From positions 1-14,162 of the forward strand of contig CACZOG010000209.1 of the NCBI GenBank assembly GCA_902782715.1: 14,162 nt of DNA. The letters run 5' to 3'. The notes under the pieces are model-generated. The model was not told the DNA's origin. It saw only the letters and a list, made by a program, of their open reading frames with translations, and searched no databases. Each line of letters begins with the position of its first letter. The first letter of the stretch is position 1. The translations under genes were made by a program, and so were the position numbers. Origin of the DNA: an uncultured Lachnospiraceae bacterium (GTDB lineage: Bacteria > Bacillota > Clostridia > Lachnospirales > Lachnospiraceae). Positions 1 to 8,471 of the stretch are shown piece by piece.

Positions 1-339
1 CAGCAGCAAGGCGGTCAGCAGGGCAACGGCCAGCAGGGCGGTCAACAGGGTCAGAATGGCGGTCAGAACGGTCAGCAGGGCGGACAGAACGGCCAGGGCA
101 GCCAGCAGGGAGGCCAGCAGGGTCAAAACGGCGGTCAGCAGGGTCAGGGCGGCCAGCAGGGCCAGAACGGACAGCAGCCCGGAGGTCAGACGCAGGGCGG
201 TCAGCAAGGTCAGGGCGGCCAGCAGGGCGGTCAGCAGCAAGGCGGTCAGCAGGGCAACGGTTACCAGCAGGGTCAGAACGGCCAGGGCGGCCAGCAGGGC
301 GGTAATCAGGGTGCACACGGCCAAGGCGGTGGCGGCGGA
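1..339 (+). repeat. Imperfect coding repeat tract of CAGCAGGGCGGT / CAGAACGGC units
   Basis: About 340 bases are built from irregularly alternating 9-12 base units such as CAGCAGGGCGGT, GGTCAGCAGGGC and GGCCAGAACGGC. Units keep the triplet frame and encode Q, G and N with rare S, P, T and Y. Synonymous variation (CAG/CAA, GGC/GGT/GGA) shows the array is under coding constraint or has diverged since expansion. It continues past the left edge, so its total length is unknown. Local GC is much higher than in the neighbouring genes. Such arrays can change length by slippage. Confidence 0.85.
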
Positions 340-633
340 TGGGATACAGGTTCCAACGTCGGACAGGAATCTCCTTTTGTCGGTAAAAACGGCGGCGAAC
401 AGATTATGATAGCTGACGGCGATCCGAACGAATACCTTACGGGTCAGGCAAGCGAAGGCGGACAATCCCAGATGAGTCCTTCAGATAAATCCCAGGCGTG
501 GAGCGGCGAGAAACGCAACTACGATGAGGTTATAGGAGATTACACCAGACAGGCATACGACAATATGGATCAGAGTCAGATCCCCGATTCCATGAAAGAC
601 ATGGTTAAAGATTACTTTACGGATTTGAATTGA
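1..633 (+). CDS. C-terminal part of a Gln/Gly/Asn-rich protein upstream of moxR (5' end outside window)
   Basis: The reading frame is open from base 1 to the TGA at 631-633, giving 210 visible residues; the start lies outside the window. Codons 1 to about 113 are almost purely Gln, Gly and Asn in QQGGQQGQNG-like units. From codon 114 the sequence becomes ordinary: a Gly/Gln/Ser-rich linker, then an acidic C-terminal segment (about residues 177-210) ending in IPDSMKDMVKDYFTDLN. From memory, endings of the form 'IP...R..V..YF..L' occur in large Firmicute proteins encoded just upstream of moxR, but I cannot name a family with confidence. The stop is 27 bp before moxR, so it probably heads or continues that operon. 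The repeat frame is certain because it joins the C-terminal segment without a break; an overlapping Arg/Ser/Ala-rich frame at 56-409 is a shadow. Function unknown; the repeat is likely a disordered linker. Confidence 0.8.
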   Translation, partial: QQQGGQQGNGQQGGQQGQNGGQNGQQGGQNGQGSQQGGQQGQNGGQQGQGGQQGQNGQQPGGQTQGGQQGQGGQQGGQQQGGQQGNGYQQGQNGQGGQQGGNQGAHGQGGGGGWDTGSNVGQESPFVGKNGGEQIMIADGDPNEYLTGQASEGGQSQMSPSDKSQAWSGEKRNYDEVIGDYTRQAYDNMDQSQIPDSMKDMVKDYFTDLN

Positions 634-660
634 TATAAAAGCAGTTGAAAGGATATTGAA

Positions 661-1644
661 ATGAACGTTAACGAACAGGAATTGAAATTAATGGTCGGCA
701 AAATGAATGAAGCCGAGCAGGAGATCGGAAAAGCCATTATCGGACAAAAAGAAGTTATAAGACAGGTGCTTCTTTCACTCGTTGCCGGCGGAAACGTACT
801 TCTCGAAGGTGTTCCCGGACTCGGTAAAACACAATTGGTCAAAGCACTTTCGCAGGTATGCGATCTGGATTTCTCCAGAATTCAGTTTACCCCCGACCTG
901 ATGCCTGCCGATGTTACCGGTACGGATATCATTGTTAAAAAAGAAGGACGAAATGAATTTGAATTCCAGCCCGGTCCCGTATTCGCAAATCTTCTTCTTG
1001 CGGACGAAATTAACCGTGCAACACCCAAGACACAGTCCGCACTTCTCGAAGCGATGCAGGAACATACGGTTACCGTAGGTAACAATACGTATTCTCTTTC
1101 AGAGCCTTTCATGGTTCTTGCAACACAGAACCCTATAGAGAACGAAGGAACATATCCTCTTCCCGAGGCTCAGCTTGACCGTTTCTTATTTAAGATACAG
1201 GTTGATTTCCCCACGTTCGGAGAACTTAAGAAGATCATGGATATCACCGTTACAAATCAGCAGGTTGAATTAAGACATATCTTAAGCGGTGATGACATTA
1301 TGAACATAAGACAGTATGTCAATGAAGTACCAATGGCTGAAGAGGTTGAAGCATTTGCACTTCGTCTGGTCATCGGAACGCATCCCGAAGTTCCCGGCGC
1401 AAATGAAATTGCCAAGAAGTACATCTCCTGCGGAGCATCGCCCAGAGCTGCACAGGCTATATTCAAAACAGCCAAAGCAAAGGCAATGCTTGAAGGAAGA
1501 TATAATGTATCATTTGAAGATGTCGAGGCAGTTGCGCTTCCTTCATTAAGACACAGAGTAACGCTTTCGTTCGAAGCACTTGCAGAAGGCATTACCACGG
1601 ATCAGATTGTAAAGAAGATTATTTCGGGCATTCCCAAGGAATGA
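661..1644 (+). CDS. MoxR-family AAA+ ATPase
   Basis: A 327-residue MoxR-type AAA+ ATPase of the usual length. Walker A is GVPGLGKT (50-57) and Walker B is LLLADEINR (111-119, catalytic D115/E116). The MoxR signature ATQNPIENEGTYPLPEAQLDRF spans 154-175, with sensor-1 N157 and a putative Arg finger in LDRF, and a sensor-2 region carries GASPRA. MoxR proteins are ATP-driven chaperone-like factors that work with vWA proteins on protein maturation or metal insertion; the target here is unknown. AAAGGA at 648-653 lies 7 bases before the ATG and supports this start. The downstream DUF58 gene begins 4 bp after the stop and its ribosome site lies inside this gene, suggesting coupled translation. The family call is very secure; the specific role is inferred from neighbours. 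Confidence 0.96.
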   Translation: MNVNEQELKLMVGKMNEAEQEIGKAIIGQKEVIRQVLLSLVAGGNVLLEGVPGLGKTQLVKALSQVCDLDFSRIQFTPDLMPADVTGTDIIVKKEGRNEFEFQPGPVFANLLLADEINRATPKTQSALLEAMQEHTVTVGNNTYSLSEPFMVLATQNPIENEGTYPLPEAQLDRFLFKIQVDFPTFGELKKIMDITVTNQQVELRHILSGDDIMNIRQYVNEVPMAEEVEAFALRLVIGTHPEVPGANEIAKKYISCGASPRAAQAIFKTAKAKAMLEGRYNVSFEDVEAVALPSLRHRVTLSFEALAEGITTDQIVKKIISGIPKE

Positions 1645-1648
1645 TTGA

Positions 1649-2518
1649 ATGGAACAGATTTTTAACAGCGAGTTTTATGAAAAACTTCATACATTAAGAA
1701 TGAGTATTGCGCTTAATATCGCAAGCGGACAGGCCGGCGGAAGAAAGAGTAATTCAAAAGGTAACTCTGTTGAATTCTCCGATTTCCGTGAATATATGCT
1801 CGGAGACGACATCAGAAGGATCGACTGGAACGCTTACGGACGTTTTGACAAGCTTTTCGTAAAACTTTTTATGGAAGAAAAAGAAGGTGTTTTTCAGGTT
1901 TTCATCGACTGCAGCGAATCGATGAAATTCGGTGAAAAGTCCAAGGAAGTATGCGCAAAAAGAATTGCGGGTGCTTTAAGTTATATTGTCCTTGAAAACG
2001 GAGACAGACTTTACATCAATACCTTAAAAGACAATCATGTTGTAACCGCAGGAAGTTATTCGGGAATGCAGGCTTTTATAAGATGCATCAAATTCATCGA
2101 AGAAGCTCCGATGGGCGGAGAAAACGATCTTTTAAAGAGTATACGTGAAAAAGAGTTTAAGAACAGAGGACTCTCTTTTATCATCACCGACGGTTACACC
2201 GATGATCTTGATGAAACGATCAAGTATCTTAAATATAAGAAACAGGATGTTGTGCTTATTCACGTCCTTTCGGAAGAAGAACTCAATCCCAGATATGAGG
2301 GAACTCTCAATCTGGTCGATTCGGAAGTCAATAACGATCTGAGAGTTTCTTTTAACGCATCTGCAATTAAAACATACAAGGATGCGCTTAAAGAATTCCT
2401 TGAGAAAACGGAACTTCTCTGTAAGAAATACGCGGTTACGTATATCAGGGTCAATTCTTCCGATTCGTGCGACAGCTTATTCTTCTCATCACTTGCCAAA
2501 CTGGCTAAGAAGGTTTAG
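1649..2518 (+). CDS. DUF58 domain-containing protein (soluble vWA-like partner of MoxR)
   Basis: This 289-residue protein has no membrane segment, so it is the short cytoplasmic form of the DUF58 family. The family hallmark region is clear: FSDFREYMLGDD (43-54), then IRRIDWNAYGRFDKLFVK (55-72), leading into a vWA-like fold with a MIDAS-type DCSES at 87-91. A second metal-site loop is suggested by IITDGYTDD further on. DUF58 genes are habitual partners of moxR, and the proteins are thought to be clients or adaptors of the ATPase; no enzymatic activity is established. AAGGA at 1636-1640, inside the end of moxR, is 8 bases before the ATG. The next gene starts 9 bases after the stop, with TTAGGA overlapping that stop. 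The family assignment is strong; the function remains unknown. Confidence 0.92.
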   Translation: MEQIFNSEFYEKLHTLRMSIALNIASGQAGGRKSNSKGNSVEFSDFREYMLGDDIRRIDWNAYGRFDKLFVKLFMEEKEGVFQVFIDCSESMKFGEKSKEVCAKRIAGALSYIVLENGDRLYINTLKDNHVVTAGSYSGMQAFIRCIKFIEEAPMGGENDLLKSIREKEFKNRGLSFIITDGYTDDLDETIKYLKYKKQDVVLIHVLSEEELNPRYEGTLNLVDSEVNNDLRVSFNASAIKTYKDALKEFLEKTELLCKKYAVTYIRVNSSDSCDSLFFSSLAKLAKKV

Positions 2519-2527
2519 GAATATAAA

Positions 2528-4342
2528 ATGAAATTTACTTATCTGTGGCCTCTTGCTCTGGTCGTGCTTATTCCTGTCATCATTATCATGTACATGCTTA
2601 AGCAGAAAGCCAAAGAAGAGAAAGTCGCTTCTTTGTATCTCTGGAGGGAGATGGTAAGAAACGACCGTGCCAATACACCATGGGAAAAACTTAAGAAAAA
2701 CTGGCTGATGATCCTTCAGATCATCACTCTTATAGTACTTATAATCGCGATTATGAGTCCTTATTTTATGTCCGGACTTGTTTCATCGGGCAAAGCATGC
2801 ATCGTTATCGATACATCCGCCAGCATGGGCTTTATGTATGATGACAATCAGACAAGATTTGATAAGGCAAAGGATGAAGCGGTTAATTTTGTACGTAAGC
2901 TCAAAAACGGTACGGAGATATCCGTTATCACATCGGACAGATCTTCAATGCTTTTATCAGGCAAATCGCAGAGTAAGAGCGAAGTGATCGAAATGATAAA
3001 GAAACTTGAAGTATCTAATTACCCCGGCGATGCTTCCGAAGGCATTGCCATGGCAAAGGCTTTAGCCCTTGACAATAAGGGACTTGAAACACTTATCATC
3101 ACTGATACGAGCGTGGATATCCAGACACTTGATGCAACGGTGGTGGATGTTTATTCGGATGTTGAGAATGTTGCGATAGAGTATGTAAGCCACGGCTTTA
3201 AAGAAAACGAACTCGATGTTCTGGTCAAAGTAAGCAATCATGGCAAAGAAGCCGTTAAAAGAGACGTTTCCCTTTATCAGGGAGAGATGCTCTGTGCCAA
3301 CAAAGAAGTCGAACTCGAACCCGAATCGTCTCAGGTAGTATATTTTGAAGATGTCAAACTTGAAGGAAATGTTTTCTTTGCTCAGGTTTCCGGCAAGGAT
3401 GCATGCGATTTCGATAATATAAGCTATGATGTTCTTACGGATGAGAATGAAAAAAGAGTTCTTCTTATGACCAAGGCGAATGTTTACCTTGAGAAAGCAT
3501 TGTCGCTCATTCCCGGGATATCTCTTACGAAATCGGAGGATATCGGAAGTTTCCAGGAATTTGCAAAACAGGAATACGATCTTTATGTTTTCGACTCAAT
3601 GCTTCCCGAACAGCTTCCCAGTCAGGGCAGCGTTATCATATTCGGCTGTGACTGCAGCGAGATAGCACAGGTGGATGATATTCACGAAAACATGATCGTA
3701 AAGGGTGTTGATTCCACAACTACCAAATATCTCGACGGTCTGTCGTTCGGTGTTGCAAAGACATATTCCTACAGAGTTCCTTCCTATGCACATTCGTTCC
3801 TTTCGGTTACGGATGAGGACGGTTCTCATGATATTGCTTTTGTAGGAGAGAACAGGGGCAGATCCTACGCAATGCTCGGTTTCGACCTTCACAATTCGGA
3901 TTTCCCTCTTTACATGGAGTATCCCCTTCTTATGTACAATCTTGTCAATGAATGTATAGAAGGAGGAATCATTTCAAGTTTCGTATTTAATGCAGGCGAT
4001 GCGGTAAGCGTTAATGCCAATATGGACGGAAATATGCCCGTTGTTACGAAACCCGATGAAGAGAGCATAGAACTTACCGATTTCAGATACAATTACACCG
4101 ATACGGGAGAATTCGGTATTTATAAAATATCGCAGACGGTTAAAGACGCAGAAAACTCAAGTTATTTTGTAGTCAATTATCCCGTAAGCGAAAGCAGGAT
4201 TGAGATGCATCCTTCTTTATCCGTTACAGATGCGGATAAAGTTGTTACGGAAGTAAAGGGTGTATTCAACTTACGTAATTTTGTCATTATTTTGACTTTA
4301 GTATTACTTGCGGCAGAATGGATATTCAGCCTCAGAAGATAA
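2528..4342 (+). CDS. BatA-like membrane protein with vWA domain
   Basis: A 604-residue protein with the BatA-type N-terminus: a hydrophobic segment at about 5-24, a Lys/Arg-rich cytoplasmic loop (25-58), a second helix at about 60-80, then a vWA domain. The MIDAS motif is DTSAS (95-99). The second loop reads YPGDASEG, without the usual Thr, and the third reads IITDTSVD rather than ITDG, so metal binding may be altered. After the vWA domain comes a long beta-rich region of unclear fold, then a final helix (about 584-600) ending in SLRR. The charge pattern puts the vWA and middle regions outside the membrane and the C-terminus inside. It lies between the DUF58 gene and a second vWA gene, the usual Bat-like setting. 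Bat proteins are named after Bacteroides aerotolerance, but their molecular task is not settled. TTAGGA at 2515-2520 supports the start. Confidence 0.88.
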   Translation: MKFTYLWPLALVVLIPVIIIMYMLKQKAKEEKVASLYLWREMVRNDRANTPWEKLKKNWLMILQIITLIVLIIAIMSPYFMSGLVSSGKACIVIDTSASMGFMYDDNQTRFDKAKDEAVNFVRKLKNGTEISVITSDRSSMLLSGKSQSKSEVIEMIKKLEVSNYPGDASEGIAMAKALALDNKGLETLIITDTSVDIQTLDATVVDVYSDVENVAIEYVSHGFKENELDVLVKVSNHGKEAVKRDVSLYQGEMLCANKEVELEPESSQVVYFEDVKLEGNVFFAQVSGKDACDFDNISYDVLTDENEKRVLLMTKANVYLEKALSLIPGISLTKSEDIGSFQEFAKQEYDLYVFDSMLPEQLPSQGSVIIFGCDCSEIAQVDDIHENMIVKGVDSTTTKYLDGLSFGVAKTYSYRVPSYAHSFLSVTDEDGSHDIAFVGENRGRSYAMLGFDLHNSDFPLYMEYPLLMYNLVNECIEGGIISSFVFNAGDAVSVNANMDGNMPVVTKPDEESIELTDFRYNYTDTGEFGIYKISQTVKDAENSSYFVVNYPVSESRIEMHPSLSVTDADKVVTEVKGVFNLRNFVIILTLVLLAAEWIFSLRR

Positions 4343-4357
4343 TTCAGGTGAAAGCAT

Positions 4358-7357
4358 ATGTCATTTTCGTTTGAAAACCCGTGGTATCTTTTGCTGATAC
4401 CCGTGGCGGCGCTGTTCCTTATCATTACGCAGCGCTTCATGTTTACAAGAGAAAAAGGAAGCAAATTCGGACAGATAGCGGTAAGAGCTTTTCTGTTCCT
4501 TACTCTTATACTCGCTTTGGCGGGATTCGGTCTTAAATTTACCGGAAGAAGCACAACAACGATCTATGTTCTTGATGTTTCCGAATCGGTAAGAGACAGT
4601 AAGAACGAGATAATCGAATTCGTTAACGAATCGGTTAAGAATAAGAAAAAGAAAGACTATGTCGGAGTTGTGGCATTCGGAGAGGATAAAAGGATTGAGC
4701 AGTCCGTTGCCGAACAACTGACTTTCCAGAAATTCCAGACAGATGTCAATACAGGTGCGACAAACCTTGAAGAAGCGGTTAAATTCGCACTTTCACAGCT
4801 TCCCGAAGATTCCGCGGGAAGAATCGTTTTGATCACCGACGGAAATGAAAACGAAGGAGCATTAAAGAGTGTTGCGGCGGATGTTATCTCCAGCGGATGC
4901 GAATTCGAAGTTAAGAAGATCGAAGAGAATATTTCCGATGAAGTATATGTTTCCGACATGGAAATACCTAATCAGGTAGGAATAGGAGAGAATTTCAACA
5001 TCGAAGTAGAGGTTGAAAGTAATGTTGCATGTGATGCGACCGTTAAACTTTATGCGGGCAGAACTTTAAAGGGCGAGCAGGATATCCATCTTCAGAAGGG
5101 AACAAACCAGCTTATCTTTGCGGATACGCAGTCTGATGAAGGTTTAAAGACATACAAGGTTGTTGTCGAAGCACAGAAGGATACGGTTTCCGTTAACAAC
5201 GAATTCTCATCCTATACAAACATCGAGACACAGCTTCCTTTGCTTGTCATAGAAGGTAAAGACGGCAATGCAAAGAACTACTTCAAGATGCTTGATGCGA
5301 TAAACGTACCTTACGATAAATCCACTCCCGGAACGGTTCCCACGGACATGCCGACATTAATGCAGTATTCGGCAGTTGTTCTTGTGGATGTTTTCGCCGG
5401 AGATTTAAGAGACGGATTTGTTGAGCTTCTTGATGAATATGTTAAGAATAACGGCGGCGGTCTTATCATTACCGGCGGTGCGTCTTCATATGCGCTCGGC
5501 GGATACAGGGATACTCCTCTTGAAGATATGTCTCCCGTTTATATGGATCTAAGCGGAGAAAATGAAATACCCACAATGGCAATGGCAATGGTTATCGACC
5601 ATTCCGGTTCAATGGGCGGCGGACTTCTTTCTTCACTTGATCTTGCAAAGCAGTCTGCGGCAGCAGCGGTTGATTATTTAAGACCGCAGGATTATGTTGA
5701 AGTTATCTGCTTTGACGATATGTATTCACGAGTAGTACCTTTTCAGAATGTAGATAACCCCGAAGAGATCCAGGCAAAGATATACAGTATCGGCGAAGGC
5801 GGCGGAACAAGTATTTACCCCGCTCTGGAAGCAGCAGTAAAGGATATAAACAATGTTGATGCTAAGATAAAGCATATAATTCTTCTTACCGACGGTGAAG
5901 ATTACAACAACAATTACGGTCAGCTTATGCCGATCATCAACGATGCGGGAATTACCCTTTCATGCGTTGCCATCGGCGACGGATGTAACAATGAACTTCT
6001 CGAAGATCTGGCAATGCAGGGCAACGGACGTATTTTCTATTCCGATGCCAATTCGGATCTTCCCAGAATTTTCGCACAGGAAGTATTCCTTGCTTCCAAT
6101 ACATATCTTGTCAATGAAGTATTCGAACCCAGAGTAACAAGCAACGACAAGATAATAAGAGAAGTTGCCAAGGACGGTATGCCCCAGCTTTACGGATATG
6201 TTGCGACCACCAAGAAGGAAAGATCGATCGAACTTCTGGAATCCTTCCAGAACGATCCCATTCTTGCATACTGGCAGTACGGTCTTGGAAAAACAGTTGC
6301 ATGGACATCCGATGTTTCGGGCGAATGGTCCGCGGAATATTCATCCTGGGAGAATACAACTCTTTTATGGCATAATATTGTCAAACTGGTTTCCGAAGAC
6401 AACGGAATGGAGGGAACCTATGCAAACGTTGAGCAGAACGGAAACAAGGCAACGATAACATATACTACCGAGGATTACTCGGCAGACACCAAAGTGATCG
6501 CCATCGTTTACGACGAAGAAGGCAATGCGCATGAGGTGGAACTCGATCCCAAGAAACCGGGTGTTTACGAGACTCAGATCGACACCAAGGATACGGGTAT
6601 CTATACTATAAATGTTCAGCAGCGTGAAGGAGAGGATGTGGTAAGTTCGATCAATACCGCTGCGATCATGCAGTATTCGCTTGAATACAGATTTTATCCC
6701 GAGAATACTCTGCTTGAAGAATTCATTGCCTCCATAGGCGGTGTATTTATTGAAAAGCCTGATGAGGTATTTAAATATACTCCCGAATTCGTAAAAGCGA
6801 GATTCAATTTATGGCTTCCTCTTTTGATCATTGCTTCACTGATCTTCCTTTACGATATAGCGGTAAGAAGATTCCATTTCTCATTTGCTTTCGTTGATAA
6901 GATAGCTGAGTCGAATGCCAAGAAGAAAGCTGAAAACGAAGAAAAGAAGAGAAAAGAAGAAGCAGAGAGCATTAAGCAGGAAACTTCTGTCAAAGAAACA
7001 AAGAGCGAGACTGTCAAAGGCCGTGAAAGCGCCGTTAGCAATAAAAAGACCGCAAAGACATCCGGTGTCGGAAAGGCACAGGGTAATGCTCCGCAGCCTG
7101 CAGCCGGTGTGACAAGGCAGATGTCCGGTCTTAAGAATGCCAGAAATAATGATAAAGATGTTAAATTTGCCGATAATGCGAGAGTCTTCGAAAGAGATTC
7201 AAGCCAGATCGTAAGACCTGCAAATCCGAGCGTGAACAAACCTGCTCAGCCTGCTAATCCTTCGGCAAAACAACAGAACAATAATGCACAGCCGACAAAT
7301 AAATCCATTACGGCTGCGGGACTTAAAACCAAAGTTTGGGTAAGAGACGATAAGTGA
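4358..7357 (+). CDS. Large membrane protein with two vWA domains and a GATase1-like segment
   Basis: A 999-residue protein. Helices at about 8-24 and 41-59 precede a first vWA domain with DVSES (73-77), TGATN (132-136) and LITDGNEN (158-165). A beta-rich stretch follows (about 195-290), then a class I amidotransferase-like fold (about 292-385, VLVDVF and GGGLIITGGAS) with no visible nucleophile Cys. A second complete vWA domain has DHSGS (414-418), GGGTS (482-486) and LLTDGED (510-516). A last helix (about 817-835) is followed by a Lys/Glu-rich coiled-coil-like stretch (about 846-893) and a Pro/Asn/Gln-rich tail to 999. The charge pattern predicts outward-facing vWA domains and a cytoplasmic tail. 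Similar Firmicute proteins are annotated as vWA or 'glutamine amidotransferase' proteins. AGGTGA at 4346-4351 supports the start. The tail is longer than I would expect and is the odd part. Architecture is well supported; function is inferred only from the MoxR context. Confidence 0.88.
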   Translation: MSFSFENPWYLLLIPVAALFLIITQRFMFTREKGSKFGQIAVRAFLFLTLILALAGFGLKFTGRSTTTIYVLDVSESVRDSKNEIIEFVNESVKNKKKKDYVGVVAFGEDKRIEQSVAEQLTFQKFQTDVNTGATNLEEAVKFALSQLPEDSAGRIVLITDGNENEGALKSVAADVISSGCEFEVKKIEENISDEVYVSDMEIPNQVGIGENFNIEVEVESNVACDATVKLYAGRTLKGEQDIHLQKGTNQLIFADTQSDEGLKTYKVVVEAQKDTVSVNNEFSSYTNIETQLPLLVIEGKDGNAKNYFKMLDAINVPYDKSTPGTVPTDMPTLMQYSAVVLVDVFAGDLRDGFVELLDEYVKNNGGGLIITGGASSYALGGYRDTPLEDMSPVYMDLSGENEIPTMAMAMVIDHSGSMGGGLLSSLDLAKQSAAAAVDYLRPQDYVEVICFDDMYSRVVPFQNVDNPEEIQAKIYSIGEGGGTSIYPALEAAVKDINNVDAKIKHIILLTDGEDYNNNYGQLMPIINDAGITLSCVAIGDGCNNELLEDLAMQGNGRIFYSDANSDLPRIFAQEVFLASNTYLVNEVFEPRVTSNDKIIREVAKDGMPQLYGYVATTKKERSIELLESFQNDPILAYWQYGLGKTVAWTSDVSGEWSAEYSSWENTTLLWHNIVKLVSEDNGMEGTYANVEQNGNKATITYTTEDYSADTKVIAIVYDEEGNAHEVELDPKKPGVYETQIDTKDTGIYTINVQQREGEDVVSSINTAAIMQYSLEYRFYPENTLLEEFIASIGGVFIEKPDEVFKYTPEFVKARFNLWLPLLIIASLIFLYDIAVRRFHFSFAFVDKIAESNAKKKAENEEKKRKEEAESIKQETSVKETKSETVKGRESAVSNKKTAKTSGVGKAQGNAPQPAAGVTRQMSGLKNARNNDKDVKFADNARVFERDSSQIVRPANPSVNKPAQPANPSAKQQNNNAQPTNKSITAAGLKTKVWVRDDK

Positions 7358-7367
7358 GGTTAACACA

Positions 7368-8471
7368 GTGGTAATTCTTGACAATATCAAAACCGAATTG
7401 ATTTCTCTAAAAGATAATCTTTCACAGGTTAAGGCATCATGCGATATCGAGAGAAAAGAAGAAAGAGTAGTCGAGATCGAACGTGAAATGCAGGAACCTA
7501 CATTCTGGAATGATGTCGACAGAGCCAACAGATTAAGTACGGAATGCAAGCTCTTTAAGCAGTCCATAGAGGATATACGCAATCTTGAGAATCAGTACAG
7601 AGATATTCTGGATCTCATCGAAATAGCTTCCGAAGAAGAAGGAATGGAAGAGGATATTCAGAAAGAATTTGAAGAATTCAAGGCCAAGCTTGAGGATATG
7701 CGTATCAATATGCTTTTATCGGGCGAGCACGATTCCTGCAATGCGATCTTAAGACTTAATGCGGGTGCCGGCGGAACCGAAAGTTGTGACTGGGTAAGCA
7801 TCCTTTACAGAATGTATACGAGATGGGCCGAGAAGAGAGGCTATCAGGTAGAAGTACTCGATTATCTTGAAGGCGATGAAGCAGGTATCAAATCCGTTGC
7901 ATGGCAGGTTAACGGACCGAATGCATACGGTTATTTAAAAGGCGAAAAAGGTGTTCACAGACTTGTAAGGATCTCGCCTTTTAACGCACAGGGAAAAAGA
8001 CAGACTTCATTCGCATCGCTTGATGTAATGCCTGAACTTCAGGACGACAATACAGTAGAGATCAATCCCGAAGATCTAAAGATCGATACATACCGTTCAT
8101 CGGGTGCCGGCGGTCAGCATATCAACAAGACATCATCCGCCGTAAGGATCACGCATATACCCACAGGCGTTGTTGTACAGTGTCAGAATGAGAGAAGCCA
8201 GTTCCAGAACAAGGATAAGGCTATGGCAATGTTAAAGGCCAAGTTGATGATCCTCATGGAAGAATCCAATGCCGCAAAACTTGATGAAATAAGAGGAGAA
8301 GTTCTCGAGAACGGTTTCGGAAGCCAGATCAGATCCTATGTTTTGCAGCCTTACACAATGGTAAAAGATTTAAGGACAAACGAAGAATCAGGCAATGCGG
8401 CTGCAGTGCTTGACGGAGATCTTGATCCTTTTATAAATGCGTATTTAAAGTGGAAGAGCCTGGGAAATTAA
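7368..8471 (+). CDS. prfB: Peptide chain release factor 2 (RF2), no programmed frameshift
   Basis: RF2 releases the nascent protein at UGA and UAA stop codons. The 367 residues cover the full family length. The stop-codon-reading SPF tripeptide is at 203-205 and the catalytic GGQ at 248-250, in SSGAGGQHINKTSSAVRITH. The gene starts with GTG at 7368; TGAGG at 7355-7359, overlapping the previous stop, is 8 bases upstream. In many bacteria RF2 synthesis needs a +1 frameshift at an in-frame UGA near codon 26. Here the reading frame is continuous: codons 24-27 read TCA TGC GAT ATC (S-C-D-I), with Cys25-Asp26 where E. coli has Leu25-Asp26, and no CTTTGA or internal AGGGGG-type stimulator. RF2 is therefore not autoregulated that way here. 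It follows the vWA gene by 10 bp, so it is probably co-transcribed with the MoxR/vWA cluster. Confidence 0.97.
   Translation: MVILDNIKTELISLKDNLSQVKASCDIERKEERVVEIEREMQEPTFWNDVDRANRLSTECKLFKQSIEDIRNLENQYRDILDLIEIASEEEGMEEDIQKEFEEFKAKLEDMRINMLLSGEHDSCNAILRLNAGAGGTESCDWVSILYRMYTRWAEKRGYQVEVLDYLEGDEAGIKSVAWQVNGPNAYGYLKGEKGVHRLVRISPFNAQGKRQTSFASLDVMPELQDDNTVEINPEDLKIDTYRSSGAGGQHINKTSSAVRITHIPTGVVVQCQNERSQFQNKDKAMAMLKAKLMILMEESNAAKLDEIRGEVLENGFGSQIRSYVLQPYTMVKDLRTNEESGNAAAVLDGDLDPFINAYLKWKSLGN

Noticed and set aside
1..339. Possible CRISPR or satellite repeat array
   Set aside because: Units are short, irregular, contiguous and keep a triplet frame with synonymous variation; there are no unique spacers.
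56..409. Open frame encoding an Arg/Ser/Ala-rich 117-residue protein
   Set aside because: It is the +2 frame of the CAG/GGC coding repeat. The frame that continues into the acidic C-terminus and stop at 633 is the real one.
406..633. Separate 75-residue gene starting at ATG 406
   Set aside because: It is in the same frame as the upstream repeat with no stop between, and no ribosome site precedes the ATG.
4177..4717. Antisense open frames over the start of the dual-vWA gene
   Set aside because: Both are fully inside confident genes with clear domain motifs on the + strand.
7199..7582. 127-residue antisense open frame across the vWA/prfB junction
   Set aside because: It overlaps two well-supported genes on the other strand, has a compositionally shadow-like sequence and no ribosome site.
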